Below are positions 36,699 to 46,954 of a stretch of DNA of 64,000 bases, one piece after another; the stretch's first letter is position 1, and each line of letters begins with the position of its first letter. A program made the position numbers and the translations under genes. The stretch spans positions 1,054,001 through 1,118,000 of the forward strand of contig JAHRBS010000001.1 of the NCBI GenBank assembly GCA_024305745.1, read 5' to 3'. A model generated the notes under the pieces. It was not told the origin of the DNA. It saw only the letters and a list, made by a program, of their open reading frames with translations, and searched no databases. The stretch is from Polyporus tsugae. Taxonomy: Eukaryota; Basidiomycota; Agaricomycetes; Polyporales; Polyporaceae.

Positions 36699-37832
36699 TC
36701 ACATAAATTTCAGGAAGGAGGGGAAGAATCCGTCGAACGGACCCTCCAACGCACGCTGGAGAGGACGCGGGACCTCCTCGGGAGGCGACTCGCCTTGCGC
36801 GGCGGCGATGGTCCGCACAAGGTGCTTCACGACGAAATTCTCCGCCGGTTTCGCACGGATAAGCACCCGGCACGTTGGGCAGGAGTATTCTGGGTGCGGA
36901 GTCGTGCTGACCAGGATCGCGATCTCACGGTCCATGTCTCGTCTCCGGTGAGGTGGTAGGTCGGCACGAGCGAGGGCTGCGCGGAAGTGTGCGGGTATGA
37001 GCTGCTGTGGGTCGTATGCGGGGTACTTGGCCAGATGATGGGCATATGCGGTGCTGAACCAGTCTTGGAGGCAGCCCGCGCAGAAGGTGTGCCCACAGAA
37101 TAGCCTGTGAGCGAGGGATCGGAGGTAGGTCGGATGAGGCCCGTCAGTTTCGCGTTGTAGATGCAGTGGTGTGGACTGAACGTACGTGTACGGGTTCCAC
37201 AGCTTGAGGGTACAAACTTCACAATTAATATGGTCCTCAATAGCGGATAGGAGCTGTGTGCTGGGTCAGACAGACGGATGGTGGCAGAAGGACGCGCATT
37301 ACCTTATCGGTTTGCGCGGCTGGAGCTGGTGCGGCCACCTTCACCTCAGGCATGGATGATGGTCGCGCCTGAAACGTCCGGTCAACACCTATCGAAAGAG
37401 GTCTGAAAAGCCAGCACTCACAGCTTTTGCCGCCTCAAGCGCTGCCTTCAACTTCCGGTTCTCCTAAACGGATTCGAAAGAACGTGTCAAGGACTTACCC
37501 TAATCCGCACAACACATGAGAGGACGGACCTCCTCCAGCTCCTTGACCCGTTTTTCTATGGCATTCACCGAAACCGCGGGCTTCTTGGCGAGTGGCTCGT
37601 CGTCGTCGGACGAGATCTCGATGATTTCGGAGGCGGGCGGCAGCGGCGCCTTCGCCTTCTGTTTCGAGCGCTGTTTGGCAGTCTTGCGCTCGACAGCCTG
37701 ACGCTTGCGGGGTGGACCGTCATCTTCGACCACCAGAAGAACGCCATTGGCGTTGGAGGGGCCTGCGACGTCCTGCGGGTATGGTGCAGGCTGGCGGCTA
37801 CCTTGCCTGATACCGGAGCGAGTGGCGGGCAT
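36699..37832 (-). CDS. RING-finger protein, probable E3 ubiquitin ligase
   Basis: Five exons (37832-37530, 37463-37422, 37368-37303, 37253-37186, 37104-36699) give 294 residues. The first third is basic and disordered (RKRQAVERKTAKQRSKQK, then acidic SSDDDEP), leading into a short coiled coil (VKELEE-ENRKLKAALEAA) across intron 1. The RING finger is rebuilt from the last two exons: INCEVC, then LFCGHTFCAGCLQDW, and YSCPTCR after a longer insert of about 50 residues. All C3HC4 ligands are present. RING proteins recruit E2 enzymes; the target is unknown. The start was chosen at MPATRSG because the frame upstream resembles leader sequence. The third donor (GTAATG) is weak. Confidence 0.84.
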
Positions 37833-38418
37833 TGCAGCAGCGATGAATCGCGTAGTGTTTGAATGACCCTCGGAGACGATATGATACGTCAAAATGTGAG
37901 GAGAACTGAAGAAAAAGCGTCGACAATGGCCGAAGGACAGCACAAGGCAGGAGTTGGTGGCGGTTGAATTGCAGGGCAACGGGCGCTTTGTGATGCCTAT
38001 TCTTCTCGTCTGCGCCCGACGCGGACGCGTGACGCGTCCACTCCGTCCATCACGTGCTCCCGGAACTCGTCGTCTGAGCCTCAGCAAGTTGGCCGCGGCC
38101 GCGGCTCGAGTTCTCTAGAGTCATCAAGTGTCCACTCAACTACGGTGAGTCTGCGACAACGGTGCATAGGACACTCTGTATGGTTGGAGAGCGCATGTGC
38201 TGACCGGCGGCCATTCATTGCCATGGACACTGCTAGGTACATCCCATAACTTCTTCTCTAACGATAAATTTGAAGGCACGAGCCTGATCGGACCTACCCC
38301 TACCCACCCCGTCCAGCCGGGCGAACACTCGTAGTCGGCCATCGGCCACGGTCGGTGCACGACCCTTCGACGATGAAAGTGCCAGCGGTAAACAAGACAT
38401 GGCGTCCAGGTATCCAGA
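37833..38418. other. Intergenic, no gene seen
   Basis: Promoter of the RING gene and 3' flank of the DUF6534 gene. Contains a palindromic NotI-like GC block (gccgcggccgcggc) near 38090-38104. Confidence 0.45.
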
Positions 38419-40011
38419 TCAAGCGACAACAGCGGCTTTTCGGTCGAGTGCATCGTTGCTGATTTCCGACTCTGCTGGTTCCACGCCTCTAAACTTCGCC
38501 CGCTGTGTGTCTCTGAGCTTGACGATATCGACCTGTTCTTGGATGGGGACGCCGACTCGGACTTGCGCTGGGCCCCGCTTCAGGTTGTTGAAGGCGTTCG
38601 CGAACTCGCTGTGACGTTCGTACGATCCCTGCAGGGAAGACGGAGCTGGAGAAAACGCGCAGATCCGGAACAGAAATGGACTTACCTCCTGAGACACGAT
38701 ACCGTCCGCAACGTCCTCCTGCAACTTCAGGCGAGCGTTGAGCATCTACAGCAAGGCTGTTAGCCCCTCTCTGATGCTGCCACAACCTAGGCGAACTGAC
38801 CGCTAAAAGGGTGCATGTATATACGCGGCCCATGGGAATACCAACAAGGATATGATAGTTGGTGTTTGGAACGATACTCTGTGCCACGGTCAGTTGCAGA
38901 TTCCTGCGACGACTATAGCCAGCTATACTCACATAAGTGATCAAGTCCGCTGCCTGAAATGGCTCTCGTGTTAGATAGAACCACACCTACTGTGTACCAT
39001 ACGTACTGCAACTATAGACGTCAGAATGGACGACTCGATGAACGCATGTGCTGCACGGTGCCTGAAAGATTCGTGCTCTGGGTCGCCGGTCAGTCTGTCA
39101 CCTCGTGCAAAAGAGAGTATTGTATGCTCACGTCTGAAACCCGACTGCTTCCGGATGAGGTAGTATACAAGGCAGACCCTGGGTATCACAGCGCGTCAGT
39201 ACGCCGAGACATAAGAGCAAACACAAGTCGCTGAAGGCACACCCCGACGCTAGCAGCATATGCAGAGAGGGTAGAATCGATCGACTTACGAGATGACGCC
39301 ATCGCACATGACAGAAAGAGCAAGCCAGGTGTCCACTATCGGCAAAAGCACCTTAAAGTCGGTCACGCTATGCAGACAAGGTGAGCATTCCGCAGACAAG
39401 ACTAACCAACAACGGTGGCTCACTTCGCATGGGTGAACGCGAAAACAGTCAACACGATGCCCATCGACGTGTCCGCTGTTGATAGCAGGATGATGATCCA
39501 GTAGAGCATGTCCGAGCGGCTCAGGGTGCGTACGCGGTGCGCGAAGTAAATCTGGATCGGCCCCGAGGTGCTACGGAGCGAAGGGAGCGGAGGTCAGACT
39601 GGGTGCGACCGCTTCCCAAATGGCGGGAGCACGTACAAGATGAGGAAGACGGGGGTGGCCGTGTACGGCCATGGCGCGCCGAACAGGTACGTGACGTTGG
39701 TGAAGTTGTCGACGATATATGTCCATATCATCCAACAGAGCGCGATTGTATGCACGGTGTCGACGAGGAACGTCCAAATTACGAGCAGCCTGGTTTGACC
39801 GGCGTTTGGGTTAGTGCGTATTCTGTTTAGCGGAACCTTAAACTTACTGCGTTGGCCAATCGTCCTGGTACCGCCTTGTGCGATACTGGACGAACTGGAG
39901 GACGCTGAACCCGTATAAGAAGGCGTTGATACACACCCCAAGCATGACCGGACCCAGGATCGAGTCGATAGGAATGGCGGAGAGGGCCGCGGCTGCGTCC
40001 GCAGATGACAT
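38419..40011 (-). CDS. DUF6534-type multi-pass membrane protein
   Basis: Ten exons (40011-39848, 39789-39637, 39570-39424, 39367-39290, 39178-39132, 39050-39007, 38953-38933, 38878-38801, 38745-38686, 38628-38419) give 333 residues. Phases fit at every joint; exon 6 uses an alternative AG, since the nearer one gives a stop. The order is typical of this basidiomycete family: IDSILGPVMLGVCINAFLYG, a run of helices (LLVIWTFLVDTVHTIALCW, MLYWIIILLSTADTSMGIV), the VYYL...KQSGFR loop, AADLITY, the MGRVYTCTLLA helix and MLNAR just before a soluble tail. Seven helices in all. The family is expanded in Agaricomycetes and has no established function. Confidence 0.8.
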
Positions 40012-40943
40012 GGTGGCGGCTGGACTCTAGTCGTGACGATCGAACGAATGAAAGGAGGAGCGAGTGGTGAGGAGGGGTACCGCGCAGGCACTCAGGTGGG
40101 GTTTGAGAGACCAGGAGGACAGCAATTATTTCGTGCCCATCCGCCAGTCATATATAAGATCTACAAACGCGACCCTGCATTAGCCTGACGGCGCGGGACA
40201 GCAGTAGACATCAGACGGTTGGGATAAGTACTACCTTTTACATCGGAATGAAAGGACCCTGATATTACCGAGGCAGATTGCATTTGGATGGCAACCTGGA
40301 AGAGGAAAGTGAAAAATAGGACTCCGCGGGGGGAGCCTAGGCATGGGCGTTTTCCAACGGTCTTGAATGTTTTGAAGGAATACTTCCTGCGCGGGCAGGG
40401 CACAGCGCACTTCATAGACGACTGTGACCGGATGGTATGTTCGAAACTATGGAGCTCACAGTTCTGCTGTGTACCTGACGAGTGATCAGGATGGAGCTTT
40501 GCTAGATCTAGTACAGTAGCTTTGAAAGATGAGGTGATGGGGATATGTGAGCGAGGAGACTAGTACTGTGGAGGCACAAGCCGTCGGTTACGGTGTCTGG
40601 GAATTGGAGAAAGCCTTCTTTACTGGGACGGTGGGATGGCGGGGAGCTGCGTCGTCGCCATCGCTTCAGCAAGCGAGCCAATGGTCGTGCCTTGTGCGTA
40701 GGCGCCCGCGGCATCTGCTCCAGACTGTCACAGTTACAGTACAGTACTCTAGATCTAGTACCGCAAGCACTTGCAGGCAACCTCTTCAGGTACGTACGTG
40801 GGGCCACCAGCCGCTTCCAGCGCGTCACCAAACATACATACTGATCAACACAGCTGCAGGCACATCCACTGCAATCTTTTTCTCTCGACGCACTGGACCC
40901 CATCACCGCGGTCGTCTTGTACAAAACCTCCAGCCTTGACCCT
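40012..40943. other. Divergent promoter region
   Basis: Lies between two divergent genes. The sequence 'tctagatct' and 'ctagatctagtac' recurs near 40501 and 40750. No gene supported. Confidence 0.4.
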
Positions 40944-41846
40944 ATGCAAGCTGCAGAGACGTCTGACAGTCTCACCACATCCTCACCGCGCAGCGAGTTT
41001 CACCATCTCTTTGCCTCGCCCGATGGCGACATAGTCTTGGGCTCCAAGGACGGCGTCCTCTTCCGCGTCCACTCCTACACCCTCAAGACCACCTCTGGGT
41101 GGTTTCGCGCGATGTACTCCCTTCCGCAGCGCGCTCCCGACGCTCGCACAGAGCTCAAGCCCGCGGACACCACTCCAGACATCATCTACGTCGACGAGGA
41201 CTCGCGGTCTCTCGAAGGCCTCCTGCGCATGGTCTGCGGCTTGTGTATCCCCAAGCTCGACTCTTATGACGTTATTGAGCCCATCCTCCATGCCGCGGAG
41301 AAATACGATATGCCTGGCCCCATGTCTATCATCCGCGCGCTCCTCTCCACCCCATCCTTAATGTCCGACCCACTCCGTCTCTATGCGGTTACCTGCCGGT
41401 ACGGGTGGCAGGACGAGGCTATGATGGCCTCCCGGGCGACCCTCACGCTCAACCTCCACTCGCCCGAGCACCGCAACACGCTGCAGAAGCTCGGAACCGA
41501 CGCGCTTCTCAGCCTGTTCTCCCTCCACCGGATCCGTCGCGAGACGCTGAGAAAGAGGCTGGACGACCCGCCCTTCGTCAACGACACTGGCGACACGTCC
41601 TGCTCGAACTGCGGCGTGCTCGTCGACTACCACACCTGGCGCGAGCTCAAGTACGTGATCATCATGGAGATGGACGCCCGCCCGCTCGGCGACACCGTCT
41701 GCAACACCGGGCTGCTCGAGTGGTCCGCCGCGCGGGCGTGCTGGGACGCGAAGTGCATCAGCTGCGATAGGGTTCTGTATGATAAGACGCTGACGATGCG
41801 GGTCATCCGTGAATGCATCGATCAGCTCCCCACCACGATTGAGTGA
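40944..41846 (+). CDS. BTB/POZ domain protein
   Basis: A single uninterrupted exon of 300 residues. The BTB fold covers about residues 20-120: FASPDGDIVLGSKDGVLFRVHSYTLKTTSGWF and the VDEDSRSLEGLLRMVCG strand, then a helical half (ILHAAEKYDMPGPMSIIRALL, LRLYAVTCRYGWQDEAMMASRATL). A Cys motif near the C-terminus (SCSNCG ... CWDAKCISCDRV) may bind zinc. This layout is common in Agaricomycetes, where dozens of paralogues occur. BTB proteins often act as dimeric adaptors, sometimes of Cullin-3 ligases; the partner here is not known. The ATG at 40944 is the first in frame. Confidence 0.85.
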   Translation: MQAAETSDSLTTSSPRSEFHHLFASPDGDIVLGSKDGVLFRVHSYTLKTTSGWFRAMYSLPQRAPDARTELKPADTTPDIIYVDEDSRSLEGLLRMVCGLCIPKLDSYDVIEPILHAAEKYDMPGPMSIIRALLSTPSLMSDPLRLYAVTCRYGWQDEAMMASRATLTLNLHSPEHRNTLQKLGTDALLSLFSLHRIRRETLRKRLDDPPFVNDTGDTSCSNCGVLVDYHTWRELKYVIIMEMDARPLGDTVCNTGLLEWSAARACWDAKCISCDRVLYDKTLTMRVIRECIDQLPTTIE

Positions 41847-42842
41847 GTGGTCGGACAAATACCCTTCTCTTCTCTGGGCGATATGCTGAGTTGCGCTTGG
41901 TCTTTGTTACACAGCCCAATATCACCCATGTATCACCCACCAATTCTCGCGAGGAGTGTCTCCGAGTAATATCGCCCCTCGCGCGCGTTCCTACATGTTG
42001 TCACGACGAGTTCAGTCTGTTCGAACGGAACACAAAGCCGTTACTTGATAGGACAGTCGGAAGCTGTATCATGCATGATGTATGTATTTCTAGTACTCAG
42101 TCGTACGATACGAGGATGCCACATCAATATGGATAGTCGTTTTTTGTTGGGCATCGACACACAGTGGCGCCGCGTTCCGATGGACTTTGGAGACTCGCAG
42201 CACCATGCAGCTATGTATGTTGTTACGGATACTTGGATAGTTTGTGGGTGACGGGACTAGTGATGTGTCGTGATACGGCAATGGGCATCAAGACCTCCGT
42301 CCCTCGTCCCAGGTTTCTTGCTCCAAGTATTCCCAGGTTAAAGTTCATCTATACGTCACGAGTAAGGCGGTACTAGGAAGCATGTCGCGCAAAGCCTCAA
42401 CTTAACGTTCAAGTTCGCATGGCTCGTTCAATACTGTAGCCAGAATGTCCCGAGAGCTTCATCTCGAGATGAAGGGCTGATCCGGATCGGGAGGGTTCGA
42501 TCCGACTGAGAGGAGAATGTCCGTCGCGGTCTCTGCCGTGGTCTACTTGCGTCAAGGGTGGGGAGCTACATTTCTGTAATACCGACCACAATGCGCGTGT
42601 CGTTTGTAGTTTGACATGATCACATACAGACGGTGGTTGTTTTATTGTCGTCGAGGCGTCCCTTTGAACGAGTTAGCTGATCTCAGTGCAGCTGGACTGT
42701 CGTGGTATAGATAGAGTATATGTGCAGTGTGTACAATTGCGAGAGGGCACCCTACAAGAGAGGATCAGCTAGCTTCATGGTATCGTACGGAGGAACCATA
42801 CCGTCAATACTGTAACGTCGCATCACATGCGGAGGACATGCA
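41847..42842. other. Intergenic with an 18-bp palindrome
   Basis: Convergent 3' flanks of the BTB and Smr genes. An 18-bp perfect palindrome (cttcatctcgagatgaag) sits at 42457-42474. No gene seen. Confidence 0.5.
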
Positions 42843-44209
42843 CTACATGATGATACATTCGTCCTTCCTCTCCAAACCTCTCGTGAGTTCCTCGGCGCCA
42901 ATGACACGACCCTTGCCAGTCGCTTGGCCGTCGAGGCTGACGATAAGCACGCCTGAGTTGTGCTCGTCGAGTTCGGCAACAAGACCATGTCTGCACACAA
43001 AGAATAAGCGATTGTATATGGTCGAAGGGAGCGGGACCCTGACTTCTGGATGAGCTCCTCAATGGCGGGCTTGAGCTTCGCGACATGGTTGGCCGAGTGC
43101 AACCCTTTGCCTATAGCACGCACGGCATTATATACTGTTTTAGGACGCACAACGCGGGCAGACGTGCAGAGTGCAATACGCACCAACAATGACGTGGATC
43201 TGTGAGTCGCCGCGAGCGCGAGCCTCAGAGATAGACTTGTCCGTGAACCGGATCGCCTCTTTGACATAGAGCCCGTGGAGGTCAACCTCCCCAGGCTTGC
43301 TATCCTATTCCACCCCGCACGCGTTCAACGTCTCGCACACCCCAACCGAACGCTGTCGTCACTCACGGTGTTGTTCTCTGCACGTCCACGTACCCGACTC
43401 AGCATCTCGCACGATGATCAAACGCAGGTGGCAGACTTGCTCACCTCTGAAGATCCACTCCGCCGCCTCCTCGTTCAGCCGCTCCATCTCCCTCTGCGCT
43501 GCTTTCCCTGCGTTCGAGAGCTCCTTCGCCCGCGCGCCGTCCCCGCTCTCGTACGCCTGGTGCGCCGCCTCGAAGTTGCGCGCCATCTCGTCGCCCGCCG
43601 CGTTCGCGCGGGCGCGCAGGCCAACGTAGTGCTCATTGTGCTGGTTCACCTGGTTCGGATCCTAATACACGGCCCCCCAGCCGCGTCCGGGACGAAACAA
43701 ACCGTTAGGCGGATGTCAAGCAGGCGAGAAGAAGAACGAGAAGAACGCACGGGACGCCCCGAGCCAGGGGACCATGGCCGCGACGGCGACGGCGAGGACA
43801 GCTTGTATGGCGGGCTCACGGGCTGCGGGGTCGTCGCGGTGTGCGCATGGCTTTCGTTTGGCACTCCGCCCCCCACGGCGGTGCTGTAGTCTTGACTCTG
43901 CTCATGTCCAGGATGTTTCTTGTGCTTCTTGTGGTGGTCGAGAGCGGGCTGCCATGGCTCCTCTGCCGGTGGCGGCGACGCGGGGTGAGATACTTGTTCC
44001 GCATAGGTCGGACGCTGGGGCTGGGGTTGTTGCTGAGGAGGACGCGCTGACTGTGTAGGTGGGTATATAGGGGTGGGTTGCTGTTGGGTGACCTCTTGTT
44101 TGTGAGGGAGCGGCGGGGGACCGTTTATGTCATTCGGTGGTCGGTGGTCGGTTTGACCTGCACAGAGGCACTTTAGAAGCCCTCCAAGCAAGTCTTCGAA
44201 CAGGCCCAT
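42843..44209 (-). CDS. DUF1771-Smr domain protein (putative nuclease)
   Basis: Six exons (44209-43703, 43661-43445, 43377-43367, 43295-43184, 43110-43044, 42990-42843) give 353 residues. The N-terminal 160 residues are Pro/Gln-rich. DUF1771 follows (HNEHYVGLRARANAAGDEMA ... AYESGDGARAKELS), then an 11-nt micro-exon, then the Smr domain: GEVDLHGLYVKEAI, IHVIVG-GKGLHSANHV, IEELIQKHGL and NSGVLIVSL. Smr domains cut nucleic acid, and in fungi a related protein cleaves mRNA at stalled ribosomes. The DLHG and GKG(L)HS motifs are intact, so catalysis is plausible. The fifth intron uses the weaker donor GTCAGG. Confidence 0.85.
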
Positions 44210-44737
44210 CTAGAGAAAAGACACCGAGTCTCGGGCAGAAAACAGGCGAAGTGGAAGGAGGACAACACAAAAAGCCGAGGAAGGTCCAACGACCTCCTGA
44301 GTCCCGAGGCGTACGCGCCGTGCACATGTGCAGCGCGCCCTCCAGCGCATGCATCAATCTGTATCATCGACGTATAGCATGGCCAGCTTGTGAGGCGCTA
44401 GAACGGAAAATGTTCCAGTCAACGTCGACCCGCCAGCATTGCTTCCCATTTGGGCGGGAGCAGGATGCTGAACGAACGCAGAAAGCGCACACGACTGATG
44501 ACGCGCATCGTATATATTGCTAACGACAAAGGCCAGGGAAAGGTAAGAACTACTCTCCGGTGTCCACACGTACTACTTTCAAAGCATCTCCCTCGAACTG
44601 GATCCACCCCAGCCGGATTAATTCAACGACACCAAGCACCTCTCACGCTAGACCACTTGCCCTACATATCGAATGTCTGGAAAACCTGTTTGTCGCGGAC
44701 AGTGTAATACTGACGAAATTGACCGGAAAACATGCGC
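44210..44737. other. Intergenic, no gene seen
   Basis: Smr-gene promoter and antizyme 3' flank. A few plus-strand ORFs lack support. Confidence 0.45.
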
Positions 44738-46178
44738 CTAGATCTCCATGCCCACGAGCACAAACGCAGGGTCGGTCGGGAACGGGGGCTTTGTGACCAC
44801 CTGGCCGCCCACGTACATGAGGGAATGGAGAAGGTCGCCGACGACAGGCGACGAACGTTCGAGGGCGATGACGAGGGCGTTACAGCCGAGTTGCTCGTCA
44901 GCGAGATCCAACAGGGCGACAATGCTGTGGATAAGTTGATCAGTCGTGACGCAGGAATAGATGCATGCATACGAAATGTACCTTTCACGAAGGTTGACGG
45001 TGGCAGCGCACTTGCCATCAACGTAGAACGTCTTTGGCTTGCCGGGGAGTGAAAGCACAACGCCATCGAACGTGACACCAGTGCCAGGCGTGGAGAGTGA
45101 GACGCTCTTGGCGTACGGAGCCGCCCCAAGGCCATTCCGAGGAAAGAGCACGGAAAGAAACGCAGACTGCTTGGCACCGAGCGCGGAGAGGCTTCCAGAA
45201 CCACCCTCCACTCCGTTGTCCGGGGTCATGGGAGGAGTAGCCAGTCCGGTCTTGCAGACCGAGCTTGTGCGGCGGACCTGGGGTTTGACTTCAGGGATCG
45301 CACGGGGGCCACTGCCATTGGGAGGTGCGAAATGCGAGAATTCCGGGGAATGGCTGAGAGGGACCTCCTCCGGAGGTGGGGTCGGTGGATAGTTATAAGG
45401 AGGTGCGACGAAACTGGTTTGAAGACATGGATGGACATGGGGCCCAAGAGGCAATAGCGTGGAGTCGGAGGCGTCGTTGTAAGAATCAAGGGAAGAGGTG
45501 GGAGAGGAGGAGAGCGGGGGTAAGGAAGATGGCGCCAGACTGTCTGTCACCCAGTCTGACGACCCTCGGTCAGGAGGGCATTTTGCGGTGGGAAGGTCAA
45601 AACCGCCACTACGAGTTTGAACGCAAACGTGTCAGGTAACCACGAAACAATATACGACGTCGCGGTAGGGAAAGACTTTGATTAGTAGACATTGGGAATC
45701 GATGGTAGGAATAGAGCTCACCCCGGGCCCGCCTGAGAACGTGGTGGAGTAGTAGTACATAGAGTTTATGCCCTCCATGTGGCAGACTGCAATCACACTA
45801 GGAGTCATGTCGGTAGTGAAAGCCCCATCCCCAACGGTTTGACGACCGTTGCTGCAGGGCAAATATTAGCATAGGCTTCAATGTGTCTCCAGAGCAACAG
45901 AAGGCGAATGGATGAGAAGCATAGGCGAAGAAGGACCGAGCTCCCCGAAGCCGTGGCTACCGCAGCGCACCAATCCCGTACCTCGCTCGGACCATTCGGC
46001 GAGAATGAATGCAAATGGAGATGCAATCATACTGGCGAGGGGTATGATCCAATTCGTAGGATCGTCATACGGTGCTCGGACGCGAAATGAGCAGGAAGGG
46101 GATGCGGAATGCAACGAGTCGAAAAGGTAAGGAAGAAAAGACGTACGTGGGGCAAATACTAGATTGTTGATTCGACAT
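44738..46178 (-). CDS. OAZ1: Ornithine decarboxylase antizyme (requires +1 frameshift)
   Basis: Four exons (46178-46147, 45851-45722, 45608-44982, 44924-44738). ORF1 starts MSNQQSSICPT and ends ...SGGPG-WRF at a TGA (45599-45597); skipping one base continues in ORF2 for 267 residues, about 324 in all. ORF2 ends with the antizyme domain: NLRESIVALLDLADEQLGC, ALVIALERS and the MYVGGQVV...FVLVGMEI C-terminus. The last joint removes a 57-nt in-frame intron. Antizyme binds ornithine decarboxylase and sends it to the proteasome without ubiquitin, and also limits polyamine uptake. High polyamine raises frameshifting, so the site is a feedback sensor. Pro-rich spacing between the shift site and the domain is long compared with animals. 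Confidence 0.9.
45596..45602 (-). promoter_or_regulatory. Putative +1 ribosomal frameshift site (TTT TGA C)
   Basis: ORF1 runs into TGA after codons TGG CGG TTT, nine bases past a splice acceptor. The +1 frame (GAC ...) stays open to the antizyme domain. The context GGPG-W-x-F before the stop resembles the Gly-Pro-Gly-x-Trp context before known antizyme shift sites. TTT-TGA shift sites are known, though TCC-TGA is the commonest type. Confidence 0.72.
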
Positions 46179-46954
46179 ATTGGTGAAATTCAAATTTGAC
46201 ATGATATGCCAACTTGTTCGGTGGATGGTTTGAGGAGGATGGTAGCGGACGGTTGTTTGAAGTGGCAAAGGGCGAGCAAAGAGTCAGTGTCAAGGACGGC
46301 GGTGGCTGACATCTCTCCGTTATCTTCTCCCAGTGGCCACAGGACCCCGGACACCAGAACACGTGGGATAACCCTTGGTGCCTGAAATGGAAACCCTTGG
46401 TGGCGCATCCTCTCTTGACCTCTCGCGCCAGGTGAAAACATGTGCCCTTCAGACTACCACCAGATTCTCCCCAACAATATTCTATGCGAAAAGGGGGTCA
46501 TCTTTAGAGTTACAAGGATGAGCACAGAGACCCTTAAGGGCGCTGGTTTATGTTCGACTGAATGCATCGAAGGACCTATCTGGGCGCCCGGAATGTCACC
46601 AGACTCTCAAAACCTCACGGCAAACGCATGCTAGGCTTTTCACCACAACCATTACGGCAAGCACGCACTCTAAGTCGCACCTCGTAAATACAAACCAGCT
46701 CTTGCGATAACGGCTACGACTCGGATATCGGTTTGTCATCCTTCGGACTCCTTCTGACATGTCGACACCTTCTAACCTACGCCAAGACCCATGGGGGTCG
46801 ACGGTCCTCGTGCGAGTCCTTCCCGATCGAAGCGTCGAATAATATCCGTTTTCCATACCACGCGACCCTCTACATCTTCTATCTCCCTATTCCTTTCGCC
46901 TCCAAGCTGCAAGAAGCGCAAGACGACAGGGGATCGAAGGGCTAGGCATTGTGA
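46179..46954. other. Intergenic, antizyme leader and 7TM gene 3' flank
   Basis: No gene seen. The antizyme 5' leader lies upstream of 46178. Confidence 0.45.

Noticed and set aside
42491..42505. tRNA-like B box (gggttcgatcc)
   Set aside because: The T-stem does not pair and no A box or acceptor stem fits upstream.
45570..45575. A canonical-looking TCC-TGA antizyme shift site
   Set aside because: It lies in the ORF1 frame but 27 bases after the TGA at 45599, so a ribosome in that frame would already have stopped; no AG between them allows a splice.
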